Positions 44,387 to 53,328 of a DNA stretch of 64,000 nucleotides are shown here, piece by piece (positions within the stretch are counted from its first letter, which is position 1; each line of letters starts with the position of its first letter). This DNA comes from Thiorhodovibrio litoralis (lineage in GTDB: Bacteria; Pseudomonadota; Gammaproteobacteria; Chromatiales; Chromatiaceae). The notes below the pieces were generated by a model. The model was given only the letters and a program-made list of their open reading frames with translations. It did no database searches and was not told the origin of the DNA. The DNA is taken from the NCBI RefSeq assembly GCF_033954455.1, contig NZ_CP121473.1, positions 5,256,501 through 5,320,500 of the forward strand. The letters run 5' to 3'. Both the position numbers and the translations under genes were made by a program.

Positions 44387-45185
44387 GTCAGTGAAAAATC
44401 GTCTCGGGGGTCTCGGCGGTAAGGATGCGATCGAGCCAGGTTTCCAGTTGCTCAAGCTCAGCCGCTTCAATGAGCGCGCGATGTGCCTGCGCGGCCTCGG
44501 GGCCAAATTTTTGATCAAGCAAGCGAAGGATTGTCCGGGCTTCGCCCTGCTGCAAACCCTGCTGCAAACCCTGCTGCACTCCCTGTTGCAAACCCTGTTC
44601 AATAAAACGATCAGCAAACGCGCTCATGGTCTCGATCTCCTCGGCATAGTGTTGCTGGTAGCGCTGGCGTTCATTCTCATCAAGAGCGGCATAGATGTCG
44701 ACGAAGTCGAGGTATTTGATCTGCCGCTCGCGGTCGGGTTCCAGCGTGCGCAGGCCGCGCACGGCTTGGGCGTAGACTTCAACCTTCTCCTCGGGCGCAT
44801 ACTGCATGTTGGGCAGGTTCAACCGCGCGACCAGGTTGGGGCTGTCGAAGTAATCGCGCGCCTGGAGCCCGAACAGCGCACAGGCCAGATAGCTGAACTG
44901 TAAATAGGCGCGCGTGTCGCTGCCGAGGCTGAGCGTTTCGCGGAAGCCACCGGGGTGCAGGAAGATGACCACCGGCACCACGCGCTCGGTCTGGTAGAGC
45001 TCGGAGAGGTCCAGGCAGTAATGGGCCAGGCGATGGATGGAGAAGCGCCCGGGCTCGGTTTCTTCCTCGAAAACAAACAGCAGTGCCTGGCGGCGGCCAT
45101 CGGGCCATTCGAGCAACAGCGGCACGTCCAACTCCCGAAAGCGCTCGCCGAGGCGCTCTTTGAGCTGCTCCTCGCGCAGCGGCAG
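44344..45185. repeat. 842-bp direct repeat, copy 1
   Basis: Nearly identical to 50828-51669 with a constant offset of 6,484. It holds the Rpn gene from its stop to near its N-terminus plus the last codons of the small gene. Recombination between the copies would remove 6.5 kb. Confidence 0.92.
44388..45185 (-). pseudogene. Rpn-family protein lacking its N-terminus
   Basis: This is the same protein as at 50,872-51,777, but the first 35 or so residues (MSHDQNFKNLILDYPRQ...) are deleted; the remaining part begins at LPLREEQLKERLGE. The deletion joins the gene directly to the conserved promoter cassette (TACACT, six bases, then CTG of LREEQ), so it may still be expressed from a non-ATG start. 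The protein has a (V/L)QQG repeat linker and the DUF4351-like tail. An open frame extends upstream to 45,242 but is not conserved. Confidence 0.68.
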
Positions 45186-45191
45186 AGTGTA
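45177..45191 (-). promoter_or_regulatory. Dispersed promoter cassette, copy 4 (joined to a truncated gene)
   Basis: On the minus strand TACACT (45191-45186), six bases, then CTG (45179-45177), in frame with the Rpn coding sequence. GAATCGGC lies upstream. Confidence 0.45.
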
Positions 45192-45360
45192 GCCGATTCG
45201 CTGGATAAGATGGGAGCGACAACGCCACCAACAACGTAGCAAACTCCCGCGTACAATGGGGCCTACGGGTCGCGCGAGCCTGTCTCTCGTGGGGCTTTCA
45301 GGGGACGGTGGATGCCGAGATTCGGCTGGTCATTGACGTCCCCACGACGCGGGAGGCTCA

Positions 45361-45546
45361 GTGATGAAGCGACCACAGCGGGCGTTGTCGGTGCGCATTG
45401 CCTTTGAACCGAACCGGTTTTCAGCCGAACGCTTGAGCGAGATCTACGCCCAGCTCAAGCCGACGGAATCACGCCCAATCGAAACGGCTCCTGCTGCGGC
45501 AAAGACCGCTCTACCACAGCGCCAACAGCGCCGAGGTGCGCGATGA
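45361..45546 (+). CDS. Small basic protein upstream of the serine recombinase
   Basis: The 61-residue protein (MMKRPQRALSVRIAFEPNRF...) is basic at both ends and has no recognised domain. It overlaps the recombinase start by four bases (ATGA type), so it is translationally coupled to it. Small genes of this kind often precede large serine recombinases in mobile elements. The 120 bases upstream are non-coding and probably hold the left end of the element. Confidence 0.5.
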   Translation: MMKRPQRALSVRIAFEPNRFSAERLSEIYAQLKPTESRPIETAPAAAKTALPQRQQRRGAR

Positions 45547-47498
45547 GCCAGCCCCTGAACGTCGCCCTCTATGCCCGTGTCTCCTCCGATCGCCAGGCCA
45601 AGGCCGGCACCATCGACAGCCAGGTTGCGGCGCTGAAAGCGCGCATTGCCAGTGATGGCGAACAGCTTCCCGAAGAGCAGTGTTTCATCGACGCTGGTGT
45701 CAGCGGCGCGACCCTCATTCGCCCGCAACTGGAGCGGTTGCGCGATCGCGCGGCCATGGGCTTGATTGATCGGCTCTATGTGCTGGCCCCGGATCGCCTG
45801 GCGCGGAAATACGCCCATCAGGCCCTGCTGTTGGAAGAGTTCCAGCAAACCGGTGTCACCGTTGTCTTTCTCAATCATGCCGGCGGTGTGAGCCCGGAAG
45901 AAGACCTGTTATTACAGATGCAAGGCATGATTGCCGAATACGAGCGGGCGAAGATCATGGAGCGCAACCGTCGCGGGAAATTGCATGGCGCGCGTCATGG
46001 GCGCGTCAATGTGCTTGGCGGCGCGCCTTACGGCTATCGCTATCAGCGCAAGCAACTCGATGGCGCACCGGCGCAGTATGTGATTGATCTGTCCCAAGCG
46101 GCCACCGTGCGGCAAATCTTTCATTGGGTTGGCGTGGATCGCTTCAGTATCGGCGAAGTGACCCGCCGGCTTGATGCCGAGGGCATTCCCACCGCCACCG
46201 GCAAAGCGCATTGGGACCGCAGTGTGGTGTGGGGAATGCTGCAGAACCCGGCCTATATGGGTCGTGCCGCCTTCGGCAAGACCCAGTCACAGCCGCACCG
46301 CCCGCGCGTGCGCCCCGCCCGCCACAGCGCCGAAACGCCCAAGAAGGCCACCTCCGTCGTGCGTACCCCGCGCGCGGACTGGATTGAGATCCCTGTCCCG
46401 CCGCTGGTCAGCGAAGCGCTGTTTCTCGCCGTGGGGGAGCAATTGGAGGAGAATCGCCGCCTGGCACGCCAACGCCGGCGCGGCGCGCGCCATCTCCTGC
46501 AAGGGCTCATCGTCTGCGGGCACTGCCGCTATGCGTATTATGGCAAGCCTGTCAGCAAAAGCGCGGCCAAAGGTGGACAATGCTATGCCTATTATCGCTG
46601 CGTCGGCACCGATGCCTATCGCTTTGGCGGTGAGCGTATTTGCGACAACAAGCAAGTGCGCACCAGCCGGCTCGATGACCTGGTGTGGGAGCAAGTCCTG
46701 GCGTTGTTACAACAGCCTGAGCGCTTGCAGCAGGAATATGAACAGCGCCTCAATCGCCTGCAGCAGGCTCATGCGTCGCACACCGATACAGATGTGCTGG
46801 AAAAACAGCACCAGCACCTGAAACAAGGGAAATCGCGGCTGATCGATAGCTATACCGAGGGGTTAATCGATAAAAGCGACTTCGATCCCAAAATGGCGCA
46901 GCTCAATAGCAAACTCGAGCAACTTCACATTCAGATTGAGACAGCTCGCCAACAAGATGCTGGCCAGGCCGAACTGTTTCTGGTGATCAATCGGCTGGAG
47001 GAATTTGCCGCCGCGATTCAGGAACGTTTAACCGGCCTGGATTTCGAGACCAAGCGCGGCATCATTCGCGCGCTTGTCAAGCGTATCGAGATTTACCATG
47101 AGGAAATCCTGGTGGTTTTTCGGGTTGATCCCGATCCAAACATCGGCGACCCGGATGACAACGGCACCCCGGAAAAACCATCGGAGCAATCCAATGGAGC
47201 TTCAAGTATGCAAGATTGTAAGCGGCGTTCATTACCCGGTGCTTGCGCAAGCCAACACCCCCACCAACGGCCCCAGTTGCGCCTCATACTGCCGCCAGGC
47301 GTCAATGGCTCGGGTATAGATCGGCTGGTTGACCTCCCCCGCGCATGCGCCACCAAAGGCGTCAGCTCGGAGACTACCGCGGATCTGGGGCTCGGGGTCG
47401 CGGACCAGGGCCTCGTAGGGGATGGGGTGGATGGTCAGCGGCAGCACTTGCTGCCAGTGGGCCATCAGGGTTTGGTAGTCGCGGTAGTGCTCGCCTAA
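45543..47498 (+). CDS. Large serine recombinase
   Basis: The protein has the resolvase catalytic domain (ALYARVSSDRQ, active Ser near residue 14), the Recombinase domain (NVLGGAPYGYRY, VVWGMLQNPAYMGRA), a zinc-ribbon (VCGHCRYAYYG to ICDNKQV) and a long coiled coil (residues about 385-500). It cuts and rejoins DNA for integration or transposition of the element. The last 80 or so codons after SMQDCKRR read into the antisense strand of the neighbouring TPR-sulfotransferase gene, so the natural C-terminus was probably lost or lies near residue 560. Activity may remain. Confidence 0.85.
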   Translation: MSQPLNVALYARVSSDRQAKAGTIDSQVAALKARIASDGEQLPEEQCFIDAGVSGATLIRPQLERLRDRAAMGLIDRLYVLAPDRLARKYAHQALLLEEFQQTGVTVVFLNHAGGVSPEEDLLLQMQGMIAEYERAKIMERNRRGKLHGARHGRVNVLGGAPYGYRYQRKQLDGAPAQYVIDLSQAATVRQIFHWVGVDRFSIGEVTRRLDAEGIPTATGKAHWDRSVVWGMLQNPAYMGRAAFGKTQSQPHRPRVRPARHSAETPKKATSVVRTPRADWIEIPVPPLVSEALFLAVGEQLEENRRLARQRRRGARHLLQGLIVCGHCRYAYYGKPVSKSAAKGGQCYAYYRCVGTDAYRFGGERICDNKQVRTSRLDDLVWEQVLALLQQPERLQQEYEQRLNRLQQAHASHTDTDVLEKQHQHLKQGKSRLIDSYTEGLIDKSDFDPKMAQLNSKLEQLHIQIETARQQDAGQAELFLVINRLEEFAAAIQERLTGLDFETKRGIIRALVKRIEIYHEEILVVFRVDPDPNIGDPDDNGTPEKPSEQSNGASSMQDCKRRSLPGACASQHPHQRPQLRLILPPGVNGSGIDRLVDLPRACATKGVSSETTADLGLGVADQGLVGDGVDGQRQHLLPVGHQGLVVAVVLA

Positions 47499-48777
47499 TG
47501 TGATCAGGTCATCGGCGTAGGCATGACCGGTGGCGAAGTTGTGGCTGTAGATGGACCAAACAGGTGGCGAGCGGGTCGCGCTGGCAGTGCAGCACGGTGG
47601 CCTGGGGGAAGAGCAGCGCGATTAGCCACAGGTGCTCAAAGTTGTGCGGCATTTTGTCGGTGACGTGCGGGGCGTCGGGATCGATGCGGGTGAGCCTTTC
47701 CAGATAGCGCTCGGCCAGGTGTTGCACCTCGGTGGCGGTCAGGGCTTCAGGGCGGCGGGTCCAGCGCTGGGCCAGGCGGGCGATGTCGGGCAATTCCCCG
47801 CCGGCGGCGACGGCGGGGTGGCTGGCGAGGATCTGCTCGGTCAGGGTGTTGCCGGAGCGGGGCATGCCGAGGATGAAGATCGGCCGGGTGCTGGGGTGGC
47901 CCCAGTCGCGGCGGGCGGTGAAGAAGTCTTTCGTGCAGGTCTGGCACAGGCGGGTGAGGCGGGCGCGGGCTTGTTGGGTGTCGTAGCGGTGGCGCAGGTG
48001 CTCGGCGCGGGCGGCATGGCCGGCCTGGTAGTGATGGAAGGCGGCGTCGGTTTCGTGGCGTTGGTCGTGCAGGGTGGCCAGCGCGAAGTGCAGGTCTTTG
48101 CGGCGCACTACATCAAGCCTGGGTTGTTGGAGGGCAGCTTGCAGCGGGGCGAGTGCCGGGTAGTCGGGAGGCAGGCGGCGTTCTTGGATCAGGTTGATCA
48201 GGGCTTCGACGTTGTGCGGTTGCAGGGTCAGCGCCCGCTGGTAGTCGGCGCAGGCGGCGTCGATGCGGCCTTGGGCTTTGTGCACACCACCACGGGTGAT
48301 GGAGAGGGCGGCCTCCTGGGGGAAGCGGGCTAGGGCTTCGTCGCTGGCGGTGAGTGCTGAGTCCAGGCGGTCGAGGCGTTTGAGCAGGACGATGCGCTGG
48401 ATGTGGCTGGCGATGTCCTCGGGGAGCAGGGCAAGGACCTGGTCGATGGCGGCTAGGGCGTCCTGTAACCGACTGAGCTGGCTCAGGCTATGCGCGCGGC
48501 CGCGGTGGGCTTCCGGATAGTTGGGTTGAAGCTGCGCGGCGTGGTCGTAGGCGGCGAGCGCCTCGCGCGGGCGGCCGAGGTCGCCTTGTTGCAGGTGGAT
48601 CAGCCCGAGCTGGTGCCAGGACTCGGCATGCTGCGGGGCGGCGGTGAGGATAGCTTGGTAGAGCTGGGCAGCGACGGGCAGGTTGCCGGCGCGGTGGTGG
48701 GTGGTGGCTTGGGCGAGGGACTCGCGGAGGGTGAGCGTGCGGGAGGCTGACGCGTCAGATGAGGTCAAGCAATCCAC
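47232..48777 (-). pseudogene. TPR-sulfotransferase, frameshifted and internally deleted
   Basis: The frame from ATG 48,777 has TPRs (HHRAGNLPVAAQLYQAIL) and a sulfotransferase domain with IFILGMPRSGNTLTEQILA and CQRDPLATCL. At 47,556-47,562 an extra A on the plus strand (CCAAACA instead of CCAACA) shifts it; the true frame continues as SIYSHNFATGHAYADD to MAHWQQVLPL and VNQPIYTRAIDAWRQYEAQLG. Compared with the 40.8-kb gene, about 25 residues are missing near RGSLRADAFGG. The serine recombinase element abuts its end at about 47,240. Confidence 0.78.
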
Positions 48778-48822
48778 GGGATGGTTCAGTCCAATGCCGT
48801 CAACGCGACAACTGAAACAGCT

Positions 48823-49170
48823 TCAGTCAGTCGCTGCAAGCGGGATATGGCGCGCCAAGTCCATGCTGTCGTGCAGGATGCGGATTACTTCAATACATTG
48901 ATTGTCCTCGTGAGCACGATAGACGATGAAGTGTCGGCCTTTGGGCCGATTGCGCGCGACGTGCAACGTCAGAATATTCGCCCCAAGCTCGGAACGGGCG
49001 ATACTTCCCTGTGCGCCCGGCCCATCGACCAACACCTTTAAGGCTAAACGCAGCGTCGTGGCATACACCCGCGCTTGCCTTTTGCCAAAATGCTCGGTGG
49101 TCCAGCGCAAAATATCGAAGAAGTCGCGCTCGGCTAGCGGAGAAAGGCGCACCTGCCAAGAAAGCCTCAT
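48823..49170 (-). CDS. parE: ParE/RelE-family toxin
   Basis: The 115-residue protein has the RelE/ParE layout: SPLAERDFFDILRWTTEHFG at the N-terminus and RHFIVYRAHEDNQCIEVIRILHDSMDL at the C-terminus. ParE toxins poison DNA gyrase. It follows the antitoxin with a four-base overlap (ATGA), the standard antitoxin-first order. It is intact. Confidence 0.88.
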   Translation of the reverse strand: MRLSWQVRLSPLAERDFFDILRWTTEHFGKRQARVYATTLRLALKVLVDGPGAQGSIARSELGANILTLHVARNRPKGRHFIVYRAHEDNQCIEVIRILHDSMDLARHIPLAATD

Positions 49171-49448
49171 GCGGACGCGATGGCTTCGTCCGCTAATGCG
49201 CGCAAATGCGCATCCAGCGCTTCGGCATTATCAAATTCGGTGTAACGCCCCGCCTCGATGTCGGCAATGCCCACCGCCACGGCCTCACGCAAGGCGGCGA
49301 GCTTCGCCGCTTGCTCCGCCTCACGCGTTTGCACCAGACGCAGCCCCTCGCGCAGCACTTCACTGGCATTTTGGTACTGGCCGCTGGCGACCATCTGTTC
49401 GACAAACTTCGCTTGCACATCCGTCAGCACAACATTGCGCGTGGGCAT
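49167..49448 (-). CDS. parD: ParD-family antitoxin
   Basis: The 93-residue protein (MPTRNVVLTDVQAKFVEQMV) has a ribbon-helix-helix start and the family motif GQYQNASEVLREGLRLV, followed by an acidic C-terminal toxin-binding tail. ATG 49,448 is chosen, as the longer frame from 49,556 runs into the IS end. The rve-type IS copy C begins only 33 bases upstream, so the native promoter may be cut or replaced. Confidence 0.88.
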   Translation of the reverse strand: MPTRNVVLTDVQAKFVEQMVASGQYQNASEVLREGLRLVQTREAEQAAKLAALREAVAVGIADIEAGRYTEFDNAEALDAHLRALADEAIASA

Positions 49449-49480
49449 CGCACGGCTCCCTGAAGCAACAATGATGGCAA

Positions 49481-50827
49481 ATTCTGCCAACTTTCCTTGA
49501 ATAGCGCAAGTTACCTCGCGTATCCTCCGCCGCTTTTTGCCGACTGGAGGAATCACGATGCCGTGGTGGATACTCCTGCTGGCCTTTGCCAGCGGAGTGA
49601 TTGTGGGGTTGTTCAGCGTTCGGCGCTACCGGCGCGACCGCGTCGCTTGGGCCAAGCGGCGCTTGCAGCTGAAGGTGCTCTCGCTGGAACTCAAAAGCCT
49701 TCGCCAGAAGGTGATCTCAGCCGATGGGCGCGGGACGCCTCCAGCCAAGCGACGGCTGGTGAGGAAGTTGCCTAGGCTCGCGGCCTGGCAGAAATGGCTG
49801 ATCGCCTGGCTGCGTCGGCCCTTTCCTTGGCTGACGCGTTTTTTGCGGTTCAGCCCGATGACCTTCATCCGCTGGCTGAAAGCCAGGGGACGGCGGCGAG
49901 CTTCAGTTCCACATCACCAAAAACACCGTGGCCGGGATTCTGAAAGCCCACGGCTTTGAGCCGCGTCCCAAAGGCAAGCAACCGCCGCGCGAGTCAGAGC
50001 CGGGTTGGTTGACCATTCTCTACAACCAATATGTGATGGCCATCGATTTCAAAGTCACCTTGGACTTGGCCGGGAACACGCTTTATATCTTGAATCTGAC
50101 TGACCACGGACGTCGGGTCTTGCACTGGTCACGCGCGACTTACCATCCCACGGCGGCCTGGGTCGCGCAACAACTGCGCAATGCCTTCATGGATTTGAAT
50201 GTGCTGCCGGAGGCGATCCTGATGGATCGCGACACCTCCTTTCTACCCATCGTCAAGCAAACCCTGCCGGCCATGGGCATCACGCCGATTCGCATCGGCT
50301 ACAAGTGTCCCTGGCAGAACGGGATTGTCGAGCGTTTTCACCGTACCCTTGATGAGGATCTGCTGCGCTATGTTCAGCCGCTCAATGATCGCCATTTGAA
50401 CCGGCTGTTGGTCGAGTTCCGAGCGTACTACAACACCGCCCGCCCGCACATGGCCAATGGTGTCGAGCCGCCAATCTTGCCGGACCTCACCGATAATCCG
50501 GCAGCGAACGATCCTGAGTTTTTCAAAACCCCGCGAAAACTGCTCCGCAAGCAGTGGCTTGGCGGGCTGCATAGCAGTTATCGCTGGGCGGCTTAGCACT
50601 CTGATCTGAAGCTTGCGGGTCTCGGGTCGCGGATTTCGGCGCCGACAGCCGAGTATGGCTTGCGCCTGGAATTCGGAAATGTGGCCTGGTGCCGAGCCGG
50701 AAGCGCGCTTCGAGAACCGATTTCGGGTGACGAACCGCTGTTCGGCCCGCCGCGATGACCTAAAATACGCTTGACAGTAACGCTAAAATACACAGTTCAA
50801 TGGTCATCGGATTTTTTGACCATTACA
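49481..50827 (+). mobile_element. rve-type insertion sequence, copy C (internal deletion)
   Basis: It shares both ends with copy A (ATTCTGCCAACT and the complement of CTGTAATGGTC) but is about 140 bases shorter. Its 3' end lies directly against the 842-bp repeat, interrupting the small gene that is intact at 44,075. Confidence 0.68.
49558..50596 (+). pseudogene. rve-family transposase with a 143-base deletion (copy C)
   Basis: The N-terminal frame (MPWWILLLAFASG to WLKARGRRRA) continues without the TGA of copy A, but about 143 bases covering the helix-turn-helix region are missing after CGGCGGCGAGCTTCAG. So the frame is lost, and the integrase core (MAGILKAHGF to SSYRWAA) is in another frame ending at 50,596. 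The deletion lies between short related sequences (GGCGGCGA and GGTGGCGA in copy A). The catalytic residues of the core are kept. Confidence 0.75.
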
Positions 50828-51669
50828 GCTGCCGGAGATGACTGTGCGCGAGATTCTCGGGGCCGATTGAGTCAGTGAAAAATCGTCTCGGGGGTCTCGG
50901 CGGTAAGGATGCGATCGAGCCAGGTTTCCAGTTGCTCAAGCTCAGCCGTTTCAATGAGCGCGCGATGTGCCTGCGCGGCCTCGGGGCCAAATTTTTGATC
51001 AAGCAAGCGAAGGATTGTCCGGGCTTCGCCCTGCTGCAAACCCTGCTGCAAACCCTGCTGCACTCCCTGTTGCAAACCCTGTTCAATAAAACGATCAGCA
51101 AACGCGCTCATGGTCTCGATCTCCTCGGCATAGTGTTGCTGGTAGCGCTGGCGTTCATTCTCATCAAGAGCGGCATAGATGTCGACGAAGTCGAGGTATT
51201 TGATCTGCCGCTCGCGGTCGGGTTCCAGCGTGCGCAGGCCGCGCACGGCTTGGGCGTAGACTTCAACCTTCTCCTCGGGCGCATACTGCATGTTGGGCAG
51301 GTTCAACCGCGCGACCAGGTTGGGGCTGTCGAAGTAATCGCGCGCCTGGAGCCCGAACAGCGCACAGGCCAGATAGCTGAACTGTAAATAGGCGCGCGTG
51401 TCGCTGCCGAGGCTGAGCGTTTCGCGGAAGCCACCGGGGTGCAGGAAGATGACCACCGGCACCACGCGCTCGGTCTGGTAGAGCTCGGAGAGGTCCAGGC
51501 AGTAATGGGCCAGGCGATGGATGGAGAAGCGCCCGGGCTCGGTTTCTTCCTCGAAAACAAACAGCAGTGCCTGGCGGCGGCCATCGGGCCATTCGAGCAA
51601 CAGCGGCACGTCCAACTCCCGAAAGCGCTCGCCGAGGCGCTCTTTGAGCTGCTCCTCGCGCAGCGGCAG
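50828..51669. repeat. 842-bp direct repeat, copy 2
   Basis: Nearly identical to 44344-45185. Its left edge coincides with the end of rve-IS copy C, its right edge with the point where the 45-kb copy loses its N-terminus. Confidence 0.92.
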
Positions 51670-51777
51670 GATGCGCACCTGATTATCAAGCCGTGCCGCT
51701 TCGCTGGCGGCGGCAAACTCGATGGCCTGGCGTGGATAGTCGAGGATGAGGTTTTTGAAGTTCTGGTCGTGGCTCAT
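50872..51777 (-). CDS. Rpn-like PD-(D/E)XK family protein, complete
   Basis: The 301-residue protein (MSHDQNFKNLILDYPRQAIEF) belongs to the second Rpn-like subtype. The core includes LLEWPDGRRQALLFVFEEETEPGRF, with the Asp and Glu-rich strand of a nuclease fold. A (V/L)QQG repeat linker follows (residues about 245-262), then the DUF4351-like tail shared with the 23-kb gene. Its ATG overlaps the stop of a 17-residue leader frame (TGATG), so it is likely translated by coupling from that leader. The frame is open upstream to 52,026, but that part is not conserved. Confidence 0.75.
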   Translation of the reverse strand: MSHDQNFKNLILDYPRQAIEFAAASEAARLDNQVRILPLREEQLKERLGERFRELDVPLLLEWPDGRRQALLFVFEEETEPGRFSIHRLAHYCLDLSELYQTERVVPVVIFLHPGGFRETLSLGSDTRAYLQFSYLACALFGLQARDYFDSPNLVARLNLPNMQYAPEEKVEVYAQAVRGLRTLEPDRERQIKYLDFVDIYAALDENERQRYQQHYAEEIETMSAFADRFIEQGLQQGVQQGLQQGLQQGEARTILRLLDQKFGPEAAQAHRALIETAELEQLETWLDRILTAETPETIFH

Positions 51778-51830
51778 CAGGGGCTCCCTGACTGCGCGCC
51801 GGTGTCGGGTGTTTGGGTGTCGGCTGTCAT
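51777..51830 (-). CDS. Leader peptide coupled to the Rpn-like gene
   Basis: The 17-residue frame MTADTQTPDTGAQSGSP starts with the same residues as the 23-kb Rpn protein and lies behind the same promoter cassette. Its TGA overlaps the ATG of the downstream gene (TGATG). It thus appears to be the remains of an Rpn N-terminus used to bring ribosomes to the new gene. Confidence 0.5.
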   Translation of the reverse strand: MTADTQTPDTGAQSGSP

Positions 51831-51842
51831 GCCGGAAGTTTA
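51828..51842 (-). promoter_or_regulatory. Dispersed promoter cassette, copy 5
   Basis: On the minus strand TAAACT (51842-51837), six bases, then ATG 51830 of the leader frame, with GAATCGGC upstream. Confidence 0.5.
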
Positions 51843-51908
51843 GCCGATTCGATGCCATGGGTGGGCGCGGCTTTGGCCGCGAGCAGTGCGCACCGCCAAC
51901 CCAAACAC

Positions 51909-51944
51909 GAAAAACCCCGCCCCCCATGAACGGGAGCGGGGTTT
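51909..51944 (-). terminator. Hairpin terminator upstream of the Rpn-like operon
   Basis: AAACCCCGC (51912-51920) pairs with GCGGGGTTT (51936-51944). On the minus strand the stem ends in TTTTT. It would stop readthrough from the right into the Rpn operon. Confidence 0.55.
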
Positions 51945-52022
51945 GGGAATGGGGTTTGGGCGTCCTTGCCCATGGTATTAAGGTGTCAAAGGGGGGGCTA
52001 AAAAAACAATTCGAGCCTGGCC

Positions 52023-52100
52023 CCAAATGTTCGCCAAATGTTCGAAAACGGATATCGACCTGGCCGCCAAACGTTACAAGCTGATTGGAGACGCTCCATG
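52023..52100 (+). pseudogene. C-terminal remnant of a HigB/Gp49-like toxin
   Basis: In frame with a TGA that overlaps the next start (ATGA), the sequence reads FAKCSKTDIDLAAKRYKLIGDAP. This resembles the end of phage Gp49-type HigB toxins (a KTP-EI-A-RRYK pattern). The rest is missing; to the left lies the recurrent AATTCGAGCCTGGCCC sequence, at which the deletion joined. Confidence 0.5.
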
Positions 52101-52391
52101 AAAGACGCCGATACCCGCATGATCGAAAGCAGTGGCAACGTCTTCGCTGATCTCGGCTTCGACCCGGCCGAGGCGGAGGTGATGAAAATGCGCACCGAGG
52201 TCATGATTCGCACGGCCCAGCAACTCAAGGCCAAGGGCTGGACGCAAGCAGAGGCCGCGCGTCAGTTGGGAATCACCCAACCCCGGGTGTCCCGTTTGGT
52301 CAAAGGCAAGGTGGAAGATTTCAGCCTGGACATGCTGCTGACCTTGGCCACGCGCGCCGGCCTTCATCCGCAACTACAATTGAACCTGTGA
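52098..52391 (+). CDS. XRE/HigA-type antitoxin, orphaned
   Basis: The 97-residue protein has a helix-turn-helix (WTQAEAARQLGITQPRVSRLVKGKVEDFSLDMLLTLATRAG) with the N-terminus of the XRE-type antitoxins that pair with Gp49-like toxins (GNVFADLGFDPAEAEVMKMR). GGAG lies nine bases before ATG 52,098, and the start overlaps the toxin remnant stop. With the toxin lost, it is an orphan regulator. Confidence 0.8.
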   Translation: MKDADTRMIESSGNVFADLGFDPAEAEVMKMRTEVMIRTAQQLKAKGWTQAEAARQLGITQPRVSRLVKGKVEDFSLDMLLTLATRAGLHPQLQLNL

Positions 52392-52415
52392 GTGCCTGGT
52401 AGCGCATCCCCTACC

Positions 52416-53321
52416 CTACACCACCCCCAACGCCTTCAACATCGGCAGCTGCTTGGCCGCGAACGCCTCGGCCTGGCGCGTCAACTCGGCGAGGTTGTCC
52501 TCGGCCGATTCCATCGGCTGGCCGTGTTTGAGCTGGCGCTGGCCCCGGCTTTGGGTGAGCTGCGCCGCGTCAGGTGGAGTCGCCGCCATGGCATGGCGCC
52601 GCTTACCGCGCACCCAGGCGTCGGCCTGAACTTGTCCCTGTGCGCTCGGTGCTAAGCCGAGCCAATCAATGAGCCGTTTGCGTGAGGCAGGGTCCTGGCG
52701 AAAGCGCTCGAAATTCAGCATCAGTGCGTCATCAGGCTGGGCGAGGAGGTGTTCGAAGATGGCCTGATAGAGTCTGCTCGCGCCTGCGGCGCCGTAGGGC
52801 GCCCCCCAACCACGGCGCTGTCGCGATGTTTCGATGGCGCTGAACGGGCGCATCATGATCAGCCAGCGGGGGTTACAGACGGCGGCCATCTCAGGCATCA
52901 CGAAGGCCAGCAGGGGATGTTTCAGAACCAGCTGTGTGCTGGCGTTGGATCTGGCTTGCGCGCATTGGTCCTGCCACCATGACTGAAACCAGTCGGCAAA
53001 CCCCTCGCCGCGCTGCGCACGGCGGCACAACTGCTGCTCATCCACCGCCTCAAGCAAAGCCGCGCGCAAGGCGGTGGGCTCGTAGCTGCTCGGCGTCATG
53101 GGGTCATTGAGTTGCAGATGCGGTGGGCAGCTGTACGTAGCCAAACAGCTCACGCGCATAGTCGGCGAAAAAGCACTGGGCGGGTGAGCGTTCCGCCACC
53201 GCTGCGCCAGCACCTGCGCAACCGGCCGCAGTGCCTGCGCCGTGGTCAGCGCTCCGGGCAGCAGCAACAACGGCGGTGCTTGTGTCGCCCCGAGTTGGAG
53301 CAGCGCAACAGGCCCGGTCAT
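52416..53321 (-). pseudogene. Chimera: hydrolase-like N-terminus fused to a sulfotransferase fragment
   Basis: The open frame begins with about 42 residues that look like the start of an alpha/beta hydrolase or thioesterase (APPLLLLPGALTTAQALRPVAQVLA), then runs through non-native sequence into the 550-bp repeat, which encodes the P-loop-less sulfotransferase middle (LVLKHPLLAFVMPEMA), and ends with the tail QAEAFAAKQLPMLKALGVV. The junction is at about 53,135. It is a composite of two truncated genes, so a single function is not expected. Confidence 0.6.
52586..53135 (-). repeat. 550-bp direct repeat, copy 2
   Basis: Matches 32305-32854 without gaps. Here the sulfotransferase-like frame continues past the repeat to a normal end. 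Confidence 0.9.
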
Positions 53322-53328
53322 TTACCCA

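Noticed and set aside
44391-44903. Plus-strand frame of 170 codons, present twice
   Set aside because: It is conserved only because the 842-bp repeat is; it is antisense to the Rpn coding sequence.
51060-51140. Tandem CTGCTGCAAACC repeat as a CRISPR-like or regulatory array
   Set aside because: It encodes the QQG-rich linker of the Rpn-type protein, which is common in this family.
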